From: Streptomyces roseus
Lineage (GTDB): Bacteria > Actinomycetota > Actinomycetes > Streptomycetales > Streptomycetaceae
DNA: 64,000 nt
Assembly (NCBI RefSeq): GCF_001044425.1
Contig: NZ_LFML01000163.1
Span: forward strand, 1 to 64,000
Direction of reading: 5' to 3'
Shown: positions 35,540 to 44,478 of the stretch, in pieces
Numbering within the stretch: the first letter of the stretch is position 1
How the letters are laid out: the number at the start of each line of letters is the position of its first letter
Translations under genes and position numbers: made by a program
The notes under the pieces: generated by a model
The model's input: only the letters and a program-made list of their open reading frames with translations
What the model was told of the DNA's origin: nothing
The model's database searches: none

Positions 35540-36982
35540 TCAGTCACAGCCGGGAGGGCGCAGCTCTCCTGTCCGGGCAACGCGCGAGTACCAGTGCGCG
35601 CTCGATTTGGGGGTGCGCTTCAGGGTGTCGTAGTCGACGTGGACGGCGCCGAACCGCTTGGCGTAGCCGTAGGACCACTCGAAGTTGTCGAGCAGCGACC
35701 AGAGGAAGTAGCCGCGCACGTCCGCCCCGTCCGTGATCGCCCGGTGCACCGCGTCGAGGTGGGCGTGGACGTAGGCGGCACGCTCCGGGTCGTGGACCGT
35801 GCCGTCGGGGCCGATCTCGTCCTCGTACGCCGCGCCGTTCTCGCTGACCACGAGCGGAAGCCCGGGGTACCGGGCGGCGGTCCGGGTCAGCAGGTCGTAC
35901 AGGGCGTCGGCGTCGACCGCCCAGTTCATCGCCGTACGTTCCCCCGGCGCCCGGTGGAAGGCCACGCCCTCCGAGCCCGCCCACGGCGAGTGCTCGCTGT
36001 GGCCGTGCCCGTCCTCCTGCGGCACCGCGTCGCCCTCCGCCGCGTGCGCGACGACCGTCGGGGTGTAGTAGTTGACGGCCAGCAGGTCCAGGGGCTGGTG
36101 CACCGTGGCGGTGTCGCCGTCCCGGACGAAGGACCAGTCGGTCAGGTGTGCGGTGTCCGCGAACAGGTCCTCGGGGTAGGCGCCCTCCAGCATCGGGCCG
36201 AGCCAGATCCGGTTCCCGACGGCGTCGATGCGCCGGGCCGCCTCCCGGTCCTCGACCGAGGAGGTCAGCGGGCGCACCTCGTGGAGGTTGAGGGAGACCG
36301 TGACCTGAGCGTCCCCGGGCAGCGCCGCCCGCAGGGCCTGGACGGCGAGGCCGTGACCGACGTTCAGGTGGTGGGCGGCTTGCAGGGCGGCGACCGGGTT
36401 CGTACGGCCGGGGGCGTGGACGCCGGAGGCGTAGCCGAGGAACGCGCTGCACCAGGGCTCGTTGAGGGTGATCCAGTGCTTCACCCGGTCTCCGAGGGCG
36501 TCGGCCACCAGAGCCGCGTACTCGGCGAACCGCCCCGCGGTCGCGCGCTCGGGCCAGCCGCCCGCGTCCTCCAGGTCCTGGGGGAGGTCCCAGTGGTAGA
36601 GGGTGAGGGCGGGCGTGATGCCGGCGGCGAGCAGTTCGTCGACGAGCCGGCGGTAGAAGTCCAGGCCCTGCTGGACGGCGGGGCCCCGGCCGGTCGGTTG
36701 AACGCGGGACCAGGAGACGGAGAACCGGTAGGCGCCGAGGCCGAGTTCCGACATGAGACGGACGTCCTCGGGGAACCGGTGGTAGTGGTCCACGGCCACG
36801 TCACCGGTATGGCCTTCGAAGACCTTGCCGGGGGTGTGGGAGAAGGTGTCCCAGATGGACGGGGTCCGGCCGCCCTCTCGGGCGGCGCCCTCGATCTGGT
36901 ACGCGGCCGTGGCCGTGCCCCACAGGAAGTCGGGCGGGAAGGTGCGGGTGGCCGTGAGCGGCCGGTTCTCGGACGCGGTCAT
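35540..36982 (-). CDS. bglC: Beta-glucosidase, GH1 (BglC)
   Basis: 480 aa from ATG 36982. GH1 family: [19 protein letters not shown] at the N-terminus, the acid/base motif [12 protein letters not shown] and the nucleophile motif [12 protein letters not shown]. It splits cellobiose and cello-oligosaccharides to glucose in the cytoplasm. There is no signal peptide, as expected for the intracellular partner of the Ceb importer. It is the last gene of cebE-cebF-cebG-bglC. A near-match to the CebR box (36984-36997) overlaps its ribosome site, so CebR can also act here. Confidence 0.95.
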   Translation of the reverse strand: MTASENRPLTATRTFPPDFLWGTATAAYQIEGAAREGGRTPSIWDTFSHTPGKVFEGHTGDVAVDHYHRFPEDVRLMSELGLGAYRFSVSWSRVQPTGRGPAVQQGLDFYRRLVDELLAAGITPALTLYHWDLPQDLEDAGGWPERATAGRFAEYAALVADALGDRVKHWITLNEPWCSAFLGYASGVHAPGRTNPVAALQAAHHLNVGHGLAVQALRAALPGDAQVTVSLNLHEVRPLTSSVEDREAARRIDAVGNRIWLGPMLEGAYPEDLFADTAHLTDWSFVRDGDTATVHQPLDLLAVNYYTPTVVAHAAEGDAVPQEDGHGHSEHSPWAGSEGVAFHRAPGERTAMNWAVDADALYDLLTRTAARYPGLPLVVSENGAAYEDEIGPDGTVHDPERAAYVHAHLDAVHRAITDGADVRGYFLWSLLDNFEWSYGYAKRFGAVHVDYDTLKRTPKSSAHWYSRVARTGELRPPGCD

Positions 36983-36983
36983 A

Positions 36984-36997
36984 GGAGAGCGCTCCCA
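36984..36997. promoter_or_regulatory. CebR box at bglC (12 of 14 match)
   Basis: GGAGAGCGCTCCCA against the consensus TGGGAGCGCTCCCA found twice at 40624 and 40800. It starts 2 bp upstream of the bglC ATG and covers its ribosome site. Confidence 0.65.
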
Positions 36998-37057
36998 ACG
37001 CAGGTTCGGACGAGGGTGAGGATGAGGCTGAAGCCGTGCCGGATGGCGCCGCCGGTG

Positions 37058-37951
37058 TCAGTTCTTGACGGCGCCGGCGGTGATGCCGCCCACGATGTGC
37101 TTGCCGAGGACGGCGAAGACCAGCAGCAGCGGCAGGGTGGATATGAGCGCCCCGGTCAGTACGACGGCCTGGTCGACGGTGTGGTTTCCCGAGCCGAGGC
37201 CGGCCAGGGCGACCTGGAGGGTGGGGTTCCCGTCGGGGGTCAGCGCGATGAAGGGCCAGAAGAAGTCGTTCCACGCCTGCACGAAGACGAGCATCCCGAG
37301 GACCGCCATCGCGGGTCGTGCCACCGGGAAGACCACGTGCCAGATGATGCGCATGCTGTGCGCGCCGTCCATCCGCGCGGCCTCCACCAGCTCCACGGGC
37401 AGGGCTTCGATGAGGTACTGGCGCATGAAGAACACGCCGAATGCGGCGACCAGCGAGGGCAGCACGACCGACTGCAGCTGATCGACCCAGCCGAGGTCGG
37501 TGATGATCTGGTAGAGCGGGATCACACTGAGCTGCGGCGGGATCGTCATGGTGGCCACCACGAGCGCCAGCAGCGCGCCCTTGCCCCTGAACGCCAGTTT
37601 GGCGAACGCGAAGCCGGCCAGGGTGGAGAACAGGACGGTGGACAGGGCCACGAGCCCCGCCACGACCGTCGTGTTGACCAGAGCCTCGCCCATGTCGACC
37701 TGGTTCCAGGCGAAGGAGAGGTTGTCGAACAGCCGGGGGCCCGGCAGGAGCGGGGCCGGAGCCTTGACGACGCGCTCGCCCGTATGGGAGGCGGCGACGA
37801 GGTTCCAGTACAGGGGGAAGAGAGAGACCAGGGCGGCGAGGCCGAGGAGGACATAGGTCAGCGGGCCGGCGTGGTGCTGGCGGCCGGCCGACGGGCGCAA
37901 GCGCCCGGCGCGCGGCGCCCGGGCAGTGGTCGTGTCGCGTGTGAGGCCCAT
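37058..37951 (-). CDS. cebG: Cellobiose ABC transporter permease CebG
   Basis: 297 aa from ATG 37951, 4 nt after the cebF stop, so translationally coupled. Six membrane helices of the MalG type, with the EAA loop EAARMDGAHSMRIIWHVVFP that contacts the ATPase. The C-terminus (LGKHIVGGITAGAVKN) is typical. It forms the second half of the cello-oligosaccharide channel with CebF. No ATPase gene lies nearby; in Streptomyces the shared ATPase MsiK serves this transporter. Confidence 0.94.
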   Translation of the reverse strand: MGLTRDTTTARAPRAGRLRPSAGRQHHAGPLTYVLLGLAALVSLFPLYWNLVAASHTGERVVKAPAPLLPGPRLFDNLSFAWNQVDMGEALVNTTVVAGLVALSTVLFSTLAGFAFAKLAFRGKGALLALVVATMTIPPQLSVIPLYQIITDLGWVDQLQSVVLPSLVAAFGVFFMRQYLIEALPVELVEAARMDGAHSMRIIWHVVFPVARPAMAVLGMLVFVQAWNDFFWPFIALTPDGNPTLQVALAGLGSGNHTVDQAVVLTGALISTLPLLLVFAVLGKHIVGGITAGAVKN

Positions 37952-37955
37952 GGGT

Positions 37956-39014
37956 TCAGCTCCCCGCCTTCGTGCGCATGCGGCCTGCGCGGACGCGGCC
38001 GCTGCCGCTGCCGCGACGGTGGTTCGAATGGGAGACCAGAGCCTGGAAGCCGCCGATGAGCAGGAGCAGCAGGAGCATGACCCAGGCGATGGCGGACGCC
38101 TGCCCCAGCGCGCCGGTCACCCAGCCCTTCTCGTACATGAGCAGGCTCAGCGTCTGGAACTGGTTGCCGCTGCCCCCGCTGATGCCGACACTGCCGCCGA
38201 AGAGCATCGGTTCACCGAAGAGTTGGGTGGCCCCGATGGTCGAGACGATGAGGGTGAACAGGATCGTCGGCCGGATCGAGGGAATGGTCACGCTGAGGAA
38301 CTGGCGCCGGCGCGAAGCACCGTCCAGTGCCGCGGCCTCGTACAGGTCCTGTGGTACGGCCTGCATCGCGGCCAGGTAGATGAGTGCGTTGTAGCCGGTC
38401 CAGCGCCACGTGACGATCACCGAAATGGCGATCTGCGCGGGCCACTTGGAGGATTCCCAGGCGACCGGCTCGAAACCGGCCCAGCCCAGCACGGTGTTGA
38501 TCAGCCCGTAGTCGGTGTTGAACAGCTGCGCGAAGACGAGCGTCGCCGCCGCGATCGAGGTGGCGTACGGGGCGAGCACCGCCACGCGGAAGAAACCGCG
38601 GCCACGGAGTTTGTAGTTGAGCAGGTGGGCCAGGCCGAGGGCCATCAGCAGCTGGGGCACGGTGGAGATCACGCCGATGGTGAAGGTGTTGGCGAGGGCG
38701 TTCCAGAAGAACGCGCTGCCCGCCAGGGAGGTGTAGTTCTCCAGTCCCTTCCACTGCGCGCTGCCGCCGAGTTCCACCCGGTGGAGCGAGAGCCAGCCCG
38801 TGTAGATCAGGGGGAAGAGCCCGAAGGCCGCGAAGGTGAGGAAGAAGGGGGCGAGGAAGACGTAGGGGACCGCCTTCAGGTCCAGGCGGTAGAGCGTGCT
38901 GCGCAGTCCGCCCCGGCCGGAGGGCCGCTGCTCGCGGGAGTCGGTGCCGGGGGTCGATGGCTGTACGGCGGGCGGCGGGGAGCCGCCACTGGTCGCCCGT
39001 ACGGAGGTGGCCAC
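37956..39014 (-). CDS. cebF: Cellobiose ABC transporter permease CebF
   Basis: 352 aa from ATG 39014. A cytoplasmic Ser/Pro-rich head of about 45 residues is followed by six membrane helices of the MalF type (VPYVFLAPFFLTFAAFGLFP) and the EAA loop EAAALDGASRRRQFLSVTIP. The C-terminus is basic. It lies 129 bp downstream of cebE and 4 bp before cebG. Together with CebG it forms the membrane channel. Confidence 0.94.
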   Translation of the reverse strand: MATSVRATSGGSPPPAVQPSTPGTDSREQRPSGRGGLRSTLYRLDLKAVPYVFLAPFFLTFAAFGLFPLIYTGWLSLHRVELGGSAQWKGLENYTSLAGSAFFWNALANTFTIGVISTVPQLLMALGLAHLLNYKLRGRGFFRVAVLAPYATSIAAATLVFAQLFNTDYGLINTVLGWAGFEPVAWESSKWPAQIAISVIVTWRWTGYNALIYLAAMQAVPQDLYEAAALDGASRRRQFLSVTIPSIRPTILFTLIVSTIGATQLFGEPMLFGGSVGISGGSGNQFQTLSLLMYEKGWVTGALGQASAIAWVMLLLLLLIGGFQALVSHSNHRRGSGSGRVRAGRMRTKAGS

Positions 39015-39143
39015 GGGGGCGTCCTTCCAGGTCGATGCGTGCGCTGGTGCGGCGATGGGGAGGTGGCGGCGCGGTCCGCCGCCCTCCCGCGGGGAGGCGG
39101 GCGGCGGCGGGAGGCTGGCGGAGGCGGCCCGCCGGATGCCCGG

Positions 39144-40505
39144 CTACTTGTCGATCTTGTCCGCGACCAGCTTCCTGACGTTCTCCCAGGCCTTCGCCGG
39201 GTCGGTGCCGCGCTGCTCGATGTCGAGGATGCCGTTGTCGGTGAGGAAGGTCTTCACCTGTCCGTCCCAGCGGCTGATCGGGGCGGGCGTGATGCCGGCC
39301 GCGGCCTCCGAGTAGATCTTGCCGACCGGGGTGTCACCGAAGTACGGCAGCTTCGCGCCCTGCACCGCCGGAGAGCTCAGGGTGTCCTTGGAGGAGGGGA
39401 TGTTGCCGTTCACGCCGAAGACCTTGGCGTGCTGGGCCGGAGCGGTGAGCCAGGCGGCGAGTTCGGCCGCCTCCTTGGTGTGCTTGCCCGACTTCGGGAC
39501 GGCGAGGAACGAGCCGCCCCAGTTCCCGGCCACGGGCGGTGCGGCGATGTCCCACTTACCCTGGTTCTCCGGGCCCGCCTGCTCCTTGATGATCCCCGTC
39601 ATCCAGCTCGGGCAGGCCACGGTGGCGAACTTCGCGTTCTTGAACGCTGCGTTCCAGGTTCCCTTCTCGTCGAACTGGCGGAGTTTTGCGGTCAGTCCAC
39701 CCGTGGCCGCCGACACGGCGGTCTCCCAGGCCTTCTTCACGCCCGGACTGTTCTCGTAGTCCAGATCGCCCTTGGCGTTGGCGTACTGCACCGGCTCACT
39801 GGAGATCACGGCGTTGAACAGACCGCTCGCGGAATCGTGGAAGGAGGTCCCCTCCGGGGCGCTCTTCTTGTACGCCTCTCCGGTCTGGATGAACTTCGCC
39901 CAGTCGCCCGCCCAGAGCTTGGCGACCTCGGTGCGATCGGTCGGCAGCCCGGCCTTGGCGAAGAGGTCCTTGTTGTAGCAGATGGCCATCGGGCCGATGT
40001 CCGTGCCGAGGCCGATCACCTTGCCGTCGCCCGTCGTGGCCTGCTTGACCTTCCAGTCCAGGAACGCGCCGAGGTCCGCGCCGCCCGACGTGCCGAGGTC
40101 GGCCCACTTGTCGGCCATGGCGGGGCCGGTCGCCTCCGCGATGTAGCCGACCTCCAGGGCCTGGATGTCCGCGAGGCCGCTGGCGCGGGACAGGCGCAGC
40201 TTGAGCGTGTCCCAGTACTTCTGGGCGTCCGCGACGTTCGACTCTTCGATCTTGATGTTCGGGTGGGCCTTCGTGTACTCGGCGTAGAGCTTGGCCCCGG
40301 TCGCGTCGTCGTAGCCGAAGGAACCGAAGGTGCCGATCCGCAGAGTGATCTGCCCGCGGTCGGCCGCGCCGCCGCCCTTGCCCTCGTCGCCGTCGCCGCC
40401 GCAGCCGGTGAGCAGGGCCGCACCGATCGCCATGACGGCGACGGCGGCGACCGGATTCTTCGCGGTGCGGCGTCCGCGTCCGTGCGTGCTGCTGGAAGTA
40501 CGCAT
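39144..40505 (-). CDS. cebE: Cellobiose-binding lipoprotein CebE
   Basis: 453 aa from ATG 40505 with GAGGAGAG upstream. Lipoprotein signal: basic head, hydrophobic core AVAVMAIGAA and the lipobox LLTGC with Cys35. The mature part is a family-1 extracellular solute-binding protein (TLRIGTFGSFGYDDATGAKL, then ALEVGYIAEATG and ending KAWENVRKLVADKIDK). It captures cellobiose and cellotriose outside the membrane and hands them to CebFG. First gene of the operon, preceded by a CebR box at 40624. Upstream in-frame sequence is not coding-like. Confidence 0.95.
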   Translation of the reverse strand: MRTSSSTHGRGRRTAKNPVAAVAVMAIGAALLTGCGGDGDEGKGGGAADRGQITLRIGTFGSFGYDDATGAKLYAEYTKAHPNIKIEESNVADAQKYWDTLKLRLSRASGLADIQALEVGYIAEATGPAMADKWADLGTSGGADLGAFLDWKVKQATTGDGKVIGLGTDIGPMAICYNKDLFAKAGLPTDRTEVAKLWAGDWAKFIQTGEAYKKSAPEGTSFHDSASGLFNAVISSEPVQYANAKGDLDYENSPGVKKAWETAVSAATGGLTAKLRQFDEKGTWNAAFKNAKFATVACPSWMTGIIKEQAGPENQGKWDIAAPPVAGNWGGSFLAVPKSGKHTKEAAELAAWLTAPAQHAKVFGVNGNIPSSKDTLSSPAVQGAKLPYFGDTPVGKIYSEAAAGITPAPISRWDGQVKTFLTDNGILDIEQRGTDPAKAWENVRKLVADKIDK

Positions 40506-40623
40506 TCCACTCTCCTCGTCCAGGGTGCTGCTCGATGGGTGCCGTGGGGGCCCGGCGGGCTGCGCGCGGTTCGGTCGGGAGCCCAGCCGGGGCCTGATGT
40601 GAAAGCCGTAGTCGCACCCTGCA

Positions 40624-40637
40624 TGGGAGCGCTCCCA
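40624..40637. promoter_or_regulatory. CebR operator upstream of cebE
   Basis: TGGGAGCGCTCCCA, the perfect 14-bp palindrome known for CebR in Streptomyces, 119 bp before the cebE start. Confidence 0.9.
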
Positions 40638-40799
40638 CCAATTGCCGGAAGGTTGCTGCCTGACGGGTGTGAGTGTCAAGAGATGAAGGCGAATTCATTA
40701 CGCGCAAGCTTCCGGAGGTAACCGGCTCCGCCTTGGGGTGCAGTGCCCCTGCCGGATCGTGTACGCGACCATGGCGGCGGGAGGGGATCGGAAGTATCG

Positions 40800-40813
40800 T
40801 GGGAGCGCTCCCA
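40800..40813. promoter_or_regulatory. CebR operator upstream of cebR
   Basis: A second perfect TGGGAGCGCTCCCA, 137 bp before the chosen cebR start, so cebR is probably autoregulated. Confidence 0.88.
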
Positions 40814-40950
40814 CTCCCGTGCGGCGTAACGTATCCCCACGGCCAGGAGTCGGGTGTACCGTCCTGCCTTGCCGATCGGCGGACCGGGCCCGCGCCCGAG
40901 CGGAGTGCGCCCAAGTGGAGGGCGACGGCACACGAGGGGAGTCCAAGAGC

Positions 40951-42006
40951 GTGAGCGGACGGCAGAGCGGCCGCAGGCCCACTCTGGAAGAGGTCGCGGC
41001 CCTGGCCGGTGTCGGCCGGGGCACGGTCTCCCGGGTCATCAACGGTGCGCCGCGGGTGAGCGAGCGCGCCAAGGACGCGGTGGCCCGGGCGGTCGCGGAG
41101 CTGGGGTACCTGCCCAATCAGGCGGCCAGGGCGCTGGCCGGCAGTCGGACCGACGCGGTGGCCCTGGTCATTCCGGAGACCGAGGCGCGGGTGTTCTCGG
41201 AGCCGTACTTCCTCGACCTGATCCGCGGGGTCAGCGCCGAGCTGGCCGCTGCGGACAGGCAGCTGCTGCTCACGCTCGTCCGCACCGAGGCCGAGCGGCA
41301 ACGGTTCGAGCACTACCTGGCGGCCCAGCGAGTGGACGGCGTACTGCTGGCATCCGTCCACGGGGACGACCCGCTGCCCGACCGGATCGCGCGGCTGGGC
41401 CTGCCGGTCGTCATGAACGGGCGGCGTTCGGAGGCCGAGCCGGTGGCCTACGTGGACTCCGACAACATCGGTGCGGGCCGGGCCGCCGTCGCCCACCTCG
41501 TCGGGCGCGGCCGGTCCAGGATCGCGACCATCAGCGGGCCGCTGGACATGTACGTGGCCCGCGCCCGTCTGGGCGGCTACCGCGCGGGTCTTGCCGAGGC
41601 CGGGATCCAGCCCGACGAGTCGCTCGAGGCGACCGCGGACTTCACGGAGGAGGGCGGCCGGCTGGCGATGCGCGAGCTCCTGGAACGGGCCCCCGGCCTG
41701 GACGCGGTCTTCGCCGCCTCCGACGTGATGGCCGCCGGCGCACGCGGCGTACTGCGCGAGGCCGGCCGGCGGGTCCCCGAGGACGTCGCGCTCGTGGGGG
41801 TGGACGACTCCACGGTGGCCCGATTGATGGACCCGCCCCTGACCAGCGTGCGCCAGCCCATCGAGGAGATGGGCCGCACGATGACCCGGCTCCTGCTGCA
41901 GAAGATCGCGGAGGAGTCCGGAGCCGACGAAGCCCCGGAACAGGGGGTGGGCGGGCAGCCGCGCCAGGTGCTCCCGACGGAACTGGTCGTACGCGATTCC
42001 TCCTGA
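40951..42006 (+). CDS. cebR: Cellobiose-responsive repressor CebR (LacI family)
   Basis: 351 aa from GTG 40951; a weak GAGGGGA lies about 12 nt upstream and GTG 40915 is an alternative. LacI-type helix-turn-helix (residues 9-55): TLEEVAALAGVGRGTVSRVING, then the hinge NQAARALAG. The periplasmic-binding-protein-like effector domain follows (DAVALVIPETEARVFSEPYF, VDGVLLASVH, VPEDVALVGVDDS). It represses cebEFG-bglC until cellobiose binds. Divergent from cebE with two perfect operators between. In some species CebR also controls other genes, but no further site was seen here. Confidence 0.94.
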   Translation: MSGRQSGRRPTLEEVAALAGVGRGTVSRVINGAPRVSERAKDAVARAVAELGYLPNQAARALAGSRTDAVALVIPETEARVFSEPYFLDLIRGVSAELAAADRQLLLTLVRTEAERQRFEHYLAAQRVDGVLLASVHGDDPLPDRIARLGLPVVMNGRRSEAEPVAYVDSDNIGAGRAAVAHLVGRGRSRIATISGPLDMYVARARLGGYRAGLAEAGIQPDESLEATADFTEEGGRLAMRELLERAPGLDAVFAASDVMAAGARGVLREAGRRVPEDVALVGVDDSTVARLMDPPLTSVRQPIEEMGRTMTRLLLQKIAEESGADEAPEQGVGGQPRQVLPTELVVRDSS

Positions 42007-42063
42007 GGCACTTCGGCGACCCCCCAGCCGCCCGCCACACCGAGCGTGCCGAGGGCCGGAACC

Positions 42064-42969
42064 CTACGTGCCGGTCCTCCCTTCCCGAGCGGCTGTGCGC
42101 AGTGCTGCGATGACGGCGGTGGTTGTCGGGTTCGGGCTGTCGCCGTGTCGGGTCGCGGCGAACAGGAGCCGTTGGATCGGGTGGTCCGCGATGGGGGACG
42201 TGCGGATTCCGGGGGTGGTCGGGTCGATGGCCATGCGGGGGACGAGCGCGGTGGCGAGGCCGGCCCGTGCGAGGGTGACCTGGGCGGCGATGTCGGCGGT
42301 GATGTAGCGGGGCGTGAGCGTGAAGCCGGCCTGACGAAAGCCTTGGAGGACGGCTTGTCCGCAGTCCGTGGCCGGCGGCGGTACGGCGAGATCGAGCGCG
42401 GCCAGATCGCCCAGCAAGACGGGCTGCTCGCCACCCTGGTCGGCTGCGGTGACGACCACCAGGGGGTCGTCGAGCAGTGGCGAGACGTTGACGCCCCGGG
42501 GCGCCGCGGCGGGCAGGTGGTGATAGCGCTGCCCCAGCACCACGTCGACGCTGCCGAGGGTGAGTTCGCGTAGTTGCGCCTGGTCGGTGATGAGACAGGT
42601 CACGGCGAGCTGCGGATGGCGGGAAGCGAGGGTGGCGAGCGCGGGGGCCACCATCCTGGCGACGGTGGACGGCAACGCGGCGAGCGTGGCGGTGGCGCCT
42701 ACCGTGCCCTTGACCGCCTCGACGGCGTTTTCCGCCTCCTTCACGGCGGCGAGGATCCGGTCGGCGTGTTCGAGGAGGACACGGCCGGCCTCCGTCAGCG
42801 CGACGGTTCGCCCGTCGGGCCGTAGCAGGTCGACTCCCACGTCCTTTCTCAGTGCGGCCAGTTGCTGGGACACGGCGCCGGCTGTCAGCTCCAGTGAGCG
42901 GGCGGCCGCGGTGATGGAGCCCCGGGTGGCGACGGTCTTGAGCATGTGCAGGCGGCGGATATCGAGCAT
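42064..42969 (-). CDS. LysR-family regulator
   Basis: 301 aa from ATG 42969. Winged helix: IRRLHMLKTVATRGSITAAA, then LTAGAVSQQLAALRKDVGVDL. The effector domain has TATLAALPSTVARMVAPAL and GSVDVVLGQ. It has no ribosome site; TAAGCT lies 8 nt upstream on the minus strand, so a leaderless start is possible. The 80-bp region to the divergent gene at 43050 has an inverted repeat TAGCT-T-AGCTA over that -10 box, which suggests autoregulation. The neighbour is the likely target. Confidence 0.9.
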   Translation of the reverse strand: MLDIRRLHMLKTVATRGSITAAARSLELTAGAVSQQLAALRKDVGVDLLRPDGRTVALTEAGRVLLEHADRILAAVKEAENAVEAVKGTVGATATLAALPSTVARMVAPALATLASRHPQLAVTCLITDQAQLRELTLGSVDVVLGQRYHHLPAAAPRGVNVSPLLDDPLVVVTAADQGGEQPVLLGDLAALDLAVPPPATDCGQAVLQGFRQAGFTLTPRYITADIAAQVTLARAGLATALVPRMAIDPTTPGIRTSPIADHPIQRLLFAATRHGDSPNPTTTAVIAALRTAAREGRTGT

Positions 42970-42976
42970 GACTCGA

Positions 42977-42987
42977 TAGCTTAGCTA
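42977..42987. promoter_or_regulatory. LysR-side inverted repeat
   Basis: TAGCT, T, AGCTA, overlapping the minus-strand TAAGCT (42983-42978) that could be the -10 box of the LysR gene. The 8-bp palindrome TTAGCTAA is part of it. Confidence 0.45.
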
Positions 42988-43012
42988 AAGGATCGCAGCA
43001 GAAAAGCTCCTC

Positions 43013-43041
43013 TTGACCTACCGGATTGCGGTGGGTGATCT
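43013..43041 (+). promoter_or_regulatory. Promoter of the SCO6745-like gene
   Basis: TTGACC (43013-43018), 17 bp, TGATCT (43036-43041), and 8 nt later ATG 43050. Probably leaderless. Confidence 0.5.
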
Positions 43042-43049
43042 TCAAGGCC

Positions 43050-43778
43050 ATGGAAATCTTCCCGTGCATCGCCGCCGTGGCCAGCCCCCTCCATGACTTC
43101 GGTGACGAGTTCATGTCCGACGAGGCGACCGCCGAGACAGGTCTGCGCGCCGGGTTCGCCCCGGGCCGCGGCTTCTACTGCCGCGGTCGCTTCGGAGTGC
43201 TCGGCGAGGCGCCGGTCGCGGTGGTCCAAGCGGTACAGGGCTTCCTCGGCCCCGGGCTGGTGACCGGCGGCTGGCTGGCGGGGCAGCACGTGATGCCGGC
43301 GCTGGAGGCCGCCGCCTGCTACGCGCAGGCCGTCCGCGCCTGGGGGCGGGCGCACATCCCCGCCGACGTCGACGTGGAGCACTTCAACCACCTGGCACGA
43401 CAACTCATCGAGGCAGCCGACACCACCGCACTGCCCCTGTTCGCCGGCTGGCGCGCGCAACCGTGCCCCGACGGCGACCCGGTGGGAGCGGCCATGCAGC
43501 GCGTACACGTACTGCGCGAACACCGCGGCGCCTGCCACCTGGCCGCGGTGCGCGGGGTCGGGCTGAGCGCCGAAGCCGCCATGGTCATCAACCTGGGGGT
43601 CGAGCAGGCAGCCCACTACGGCTGGCCCCGGCCGCAGCCCGCCGAAGCGGCCGACATCCCCCGACTGCAACGGGCGGAGCGAATCACCGACGAGATGCAG
43701 GCACCGCTCTATGCCCAACTGACCCACCGGCAGCGCACCGAGTTCGCTCGACTCGTCGAGGCACTGACCGCCCCCTGA
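43050..43778 (+). CDS. SCO6745-family protein
   Basis: 242 aa from ATG 43050, supported by the promoter just upstream; GTG 43035 is an alternative. The pattern matches the SCO6745 family: a helical N-terminal half (CIAAVASPLHDFGDEFMS, then LRAGFAPGRGFYCRGRFGVLGEAP and GWLAGQHVMPALEAAACYA) and a C-terminal part (PVGAAMQRVHVLREHRGACHLAAVR, LTHRQRTEFARLVEAL). The function is unknown; structure predictions for the family suggest a helix-turn-helix-like domain. It is divergent from a LysR gene, its likely regulator. Confidence 0.75.
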   Translation: MEIFPCIAAVASPLHDFGDEFMSDEATAETGLRAGFAPGRGFYCRGRFGVLGEAPVAVVQAVQGFLGPGLVTGGWLAGQHVMPALEAAACYAQAVRAWGRAHIPADVDVEHFNHLARQLIEAADTTALPLFAGWRAQPCPDGDPVGAAMQRVHVLREHRGACHLAAVRGVGLSAEAAMVINLGVEQAAHYGWPRPQPAEAADIPRLQRAERITDEMQAPLYAQLTHRQRTEFARLVEALTAP

Positions 43779-43932
43779 ACGGGCCGAGCACCAAGGCGCC
43801 AGAGCGTTCGTGCCCGCGTCCGCCACCACGGCGCCGATCCGGCGGCCACGGGGAGGCCCGTGCCCGATCTCCACCCCCCTTTCCACCCTCGGGTCCAGGC
43901 GTGGCGAAGGGCGCCGCAGCAGTCTGGAGGAC

Positions 43933-44457
43933 ATGACAACAACCGAGTGGATCACCGACATCGCCCTCGTCCTGATCGTCTTCCGGCAGCTGCGGGAGGG
44001 CCGTCTCGACCACAAGACCTTCCTGGTCCCGCTGGCGATCGTGGCCTTGACGGCCTATTCGTACCTGGACTCCGTCCCCACCGCCGGCAACGACCTCGTC
44101 CTGATCGGGGCCCTGACGGCGGTGGGCGCCGCGCTCGGCATCGCCGGCGGGGTCTACACCCGCATCCGCACCCTCGACGGGGACCTCCTGATCAAGGCGG
44201 GCGCCGTGTCGGCGGTCCTGTGGATCGCGGGCATGGGGGCCCGAATGGGCTTCCAGATCTGGGTGGAGCACGGCGGCGGCGCCGACGACGTCGCCCGCTT
44301 CAGCCTCGCGCACCACATCACCAGCGGGCAGGCGTGGGTCGCGGCCTTCGTCCTCATGGCACTCACCGAGGTCGTCACCCGGGTGGCCACGATCTACGTA
44401 CGCAGCCGGGCGGTGCGGACGGCCCCGACCCGGCCCGTGCTCGGCACCACGGTCTGA
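43933..44457 (+). CDS. CcdC-like (DUF1453-type) membrane protein
   Basis: 174 aa from ATG 43933 after TGGAGG. About five membrane helices: TEWITDIALVLIVFRQLREG, then FLVPLAIVALTAYSYL, LVLIGALTAVGAALGIAGG, and LIKAGAVSAVLWIAGMGARM. The repeated order resembles CcdC/DUF1453 proteins, which in Streptomyces often precede a NarL-type sensor kinase. The kinase gene starts 20 bp downstream, so this may be part of the sensing unit. No catalytic motif is seen. Confidence 0.78.
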   Translation: MTTTEWITDIALVLIVFRQLREGRLDHKTFLVPLAIVALTAYSYLDSVPTAGNDLVLIGALTAVGAALGIAGGVYTRIRTLDGDLLIKAGAVSAVLWIAGMGARMGFQIWVEHGGGADDVARFSLAHHITSGQAWVAAFVLMALTEVVTRVATIYVRSRAVRTAPTRPVLGTTV

Positions 44458-44465
44458 CCGTGCCG

Positions 44466-44478
44466 TATCTTCGGCCTG
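44466..44478 (+). promoter_or_regulatory. Possible internal -10 box before the kinase gene
   Basis: TATCTT (44466-44471), six bases, then GTG 44478. It would give a leaderless kinase mRNA independent of the upstream gene. Confidence 0.35.

Noticed and set aside
35330-40721. Two frames of about 900 codons opposite bglC and the ceb genes
   Set aside because: Shadows; no ribosome site or recognisable domain, while bglC and cebEFG are clear on the minus strand.
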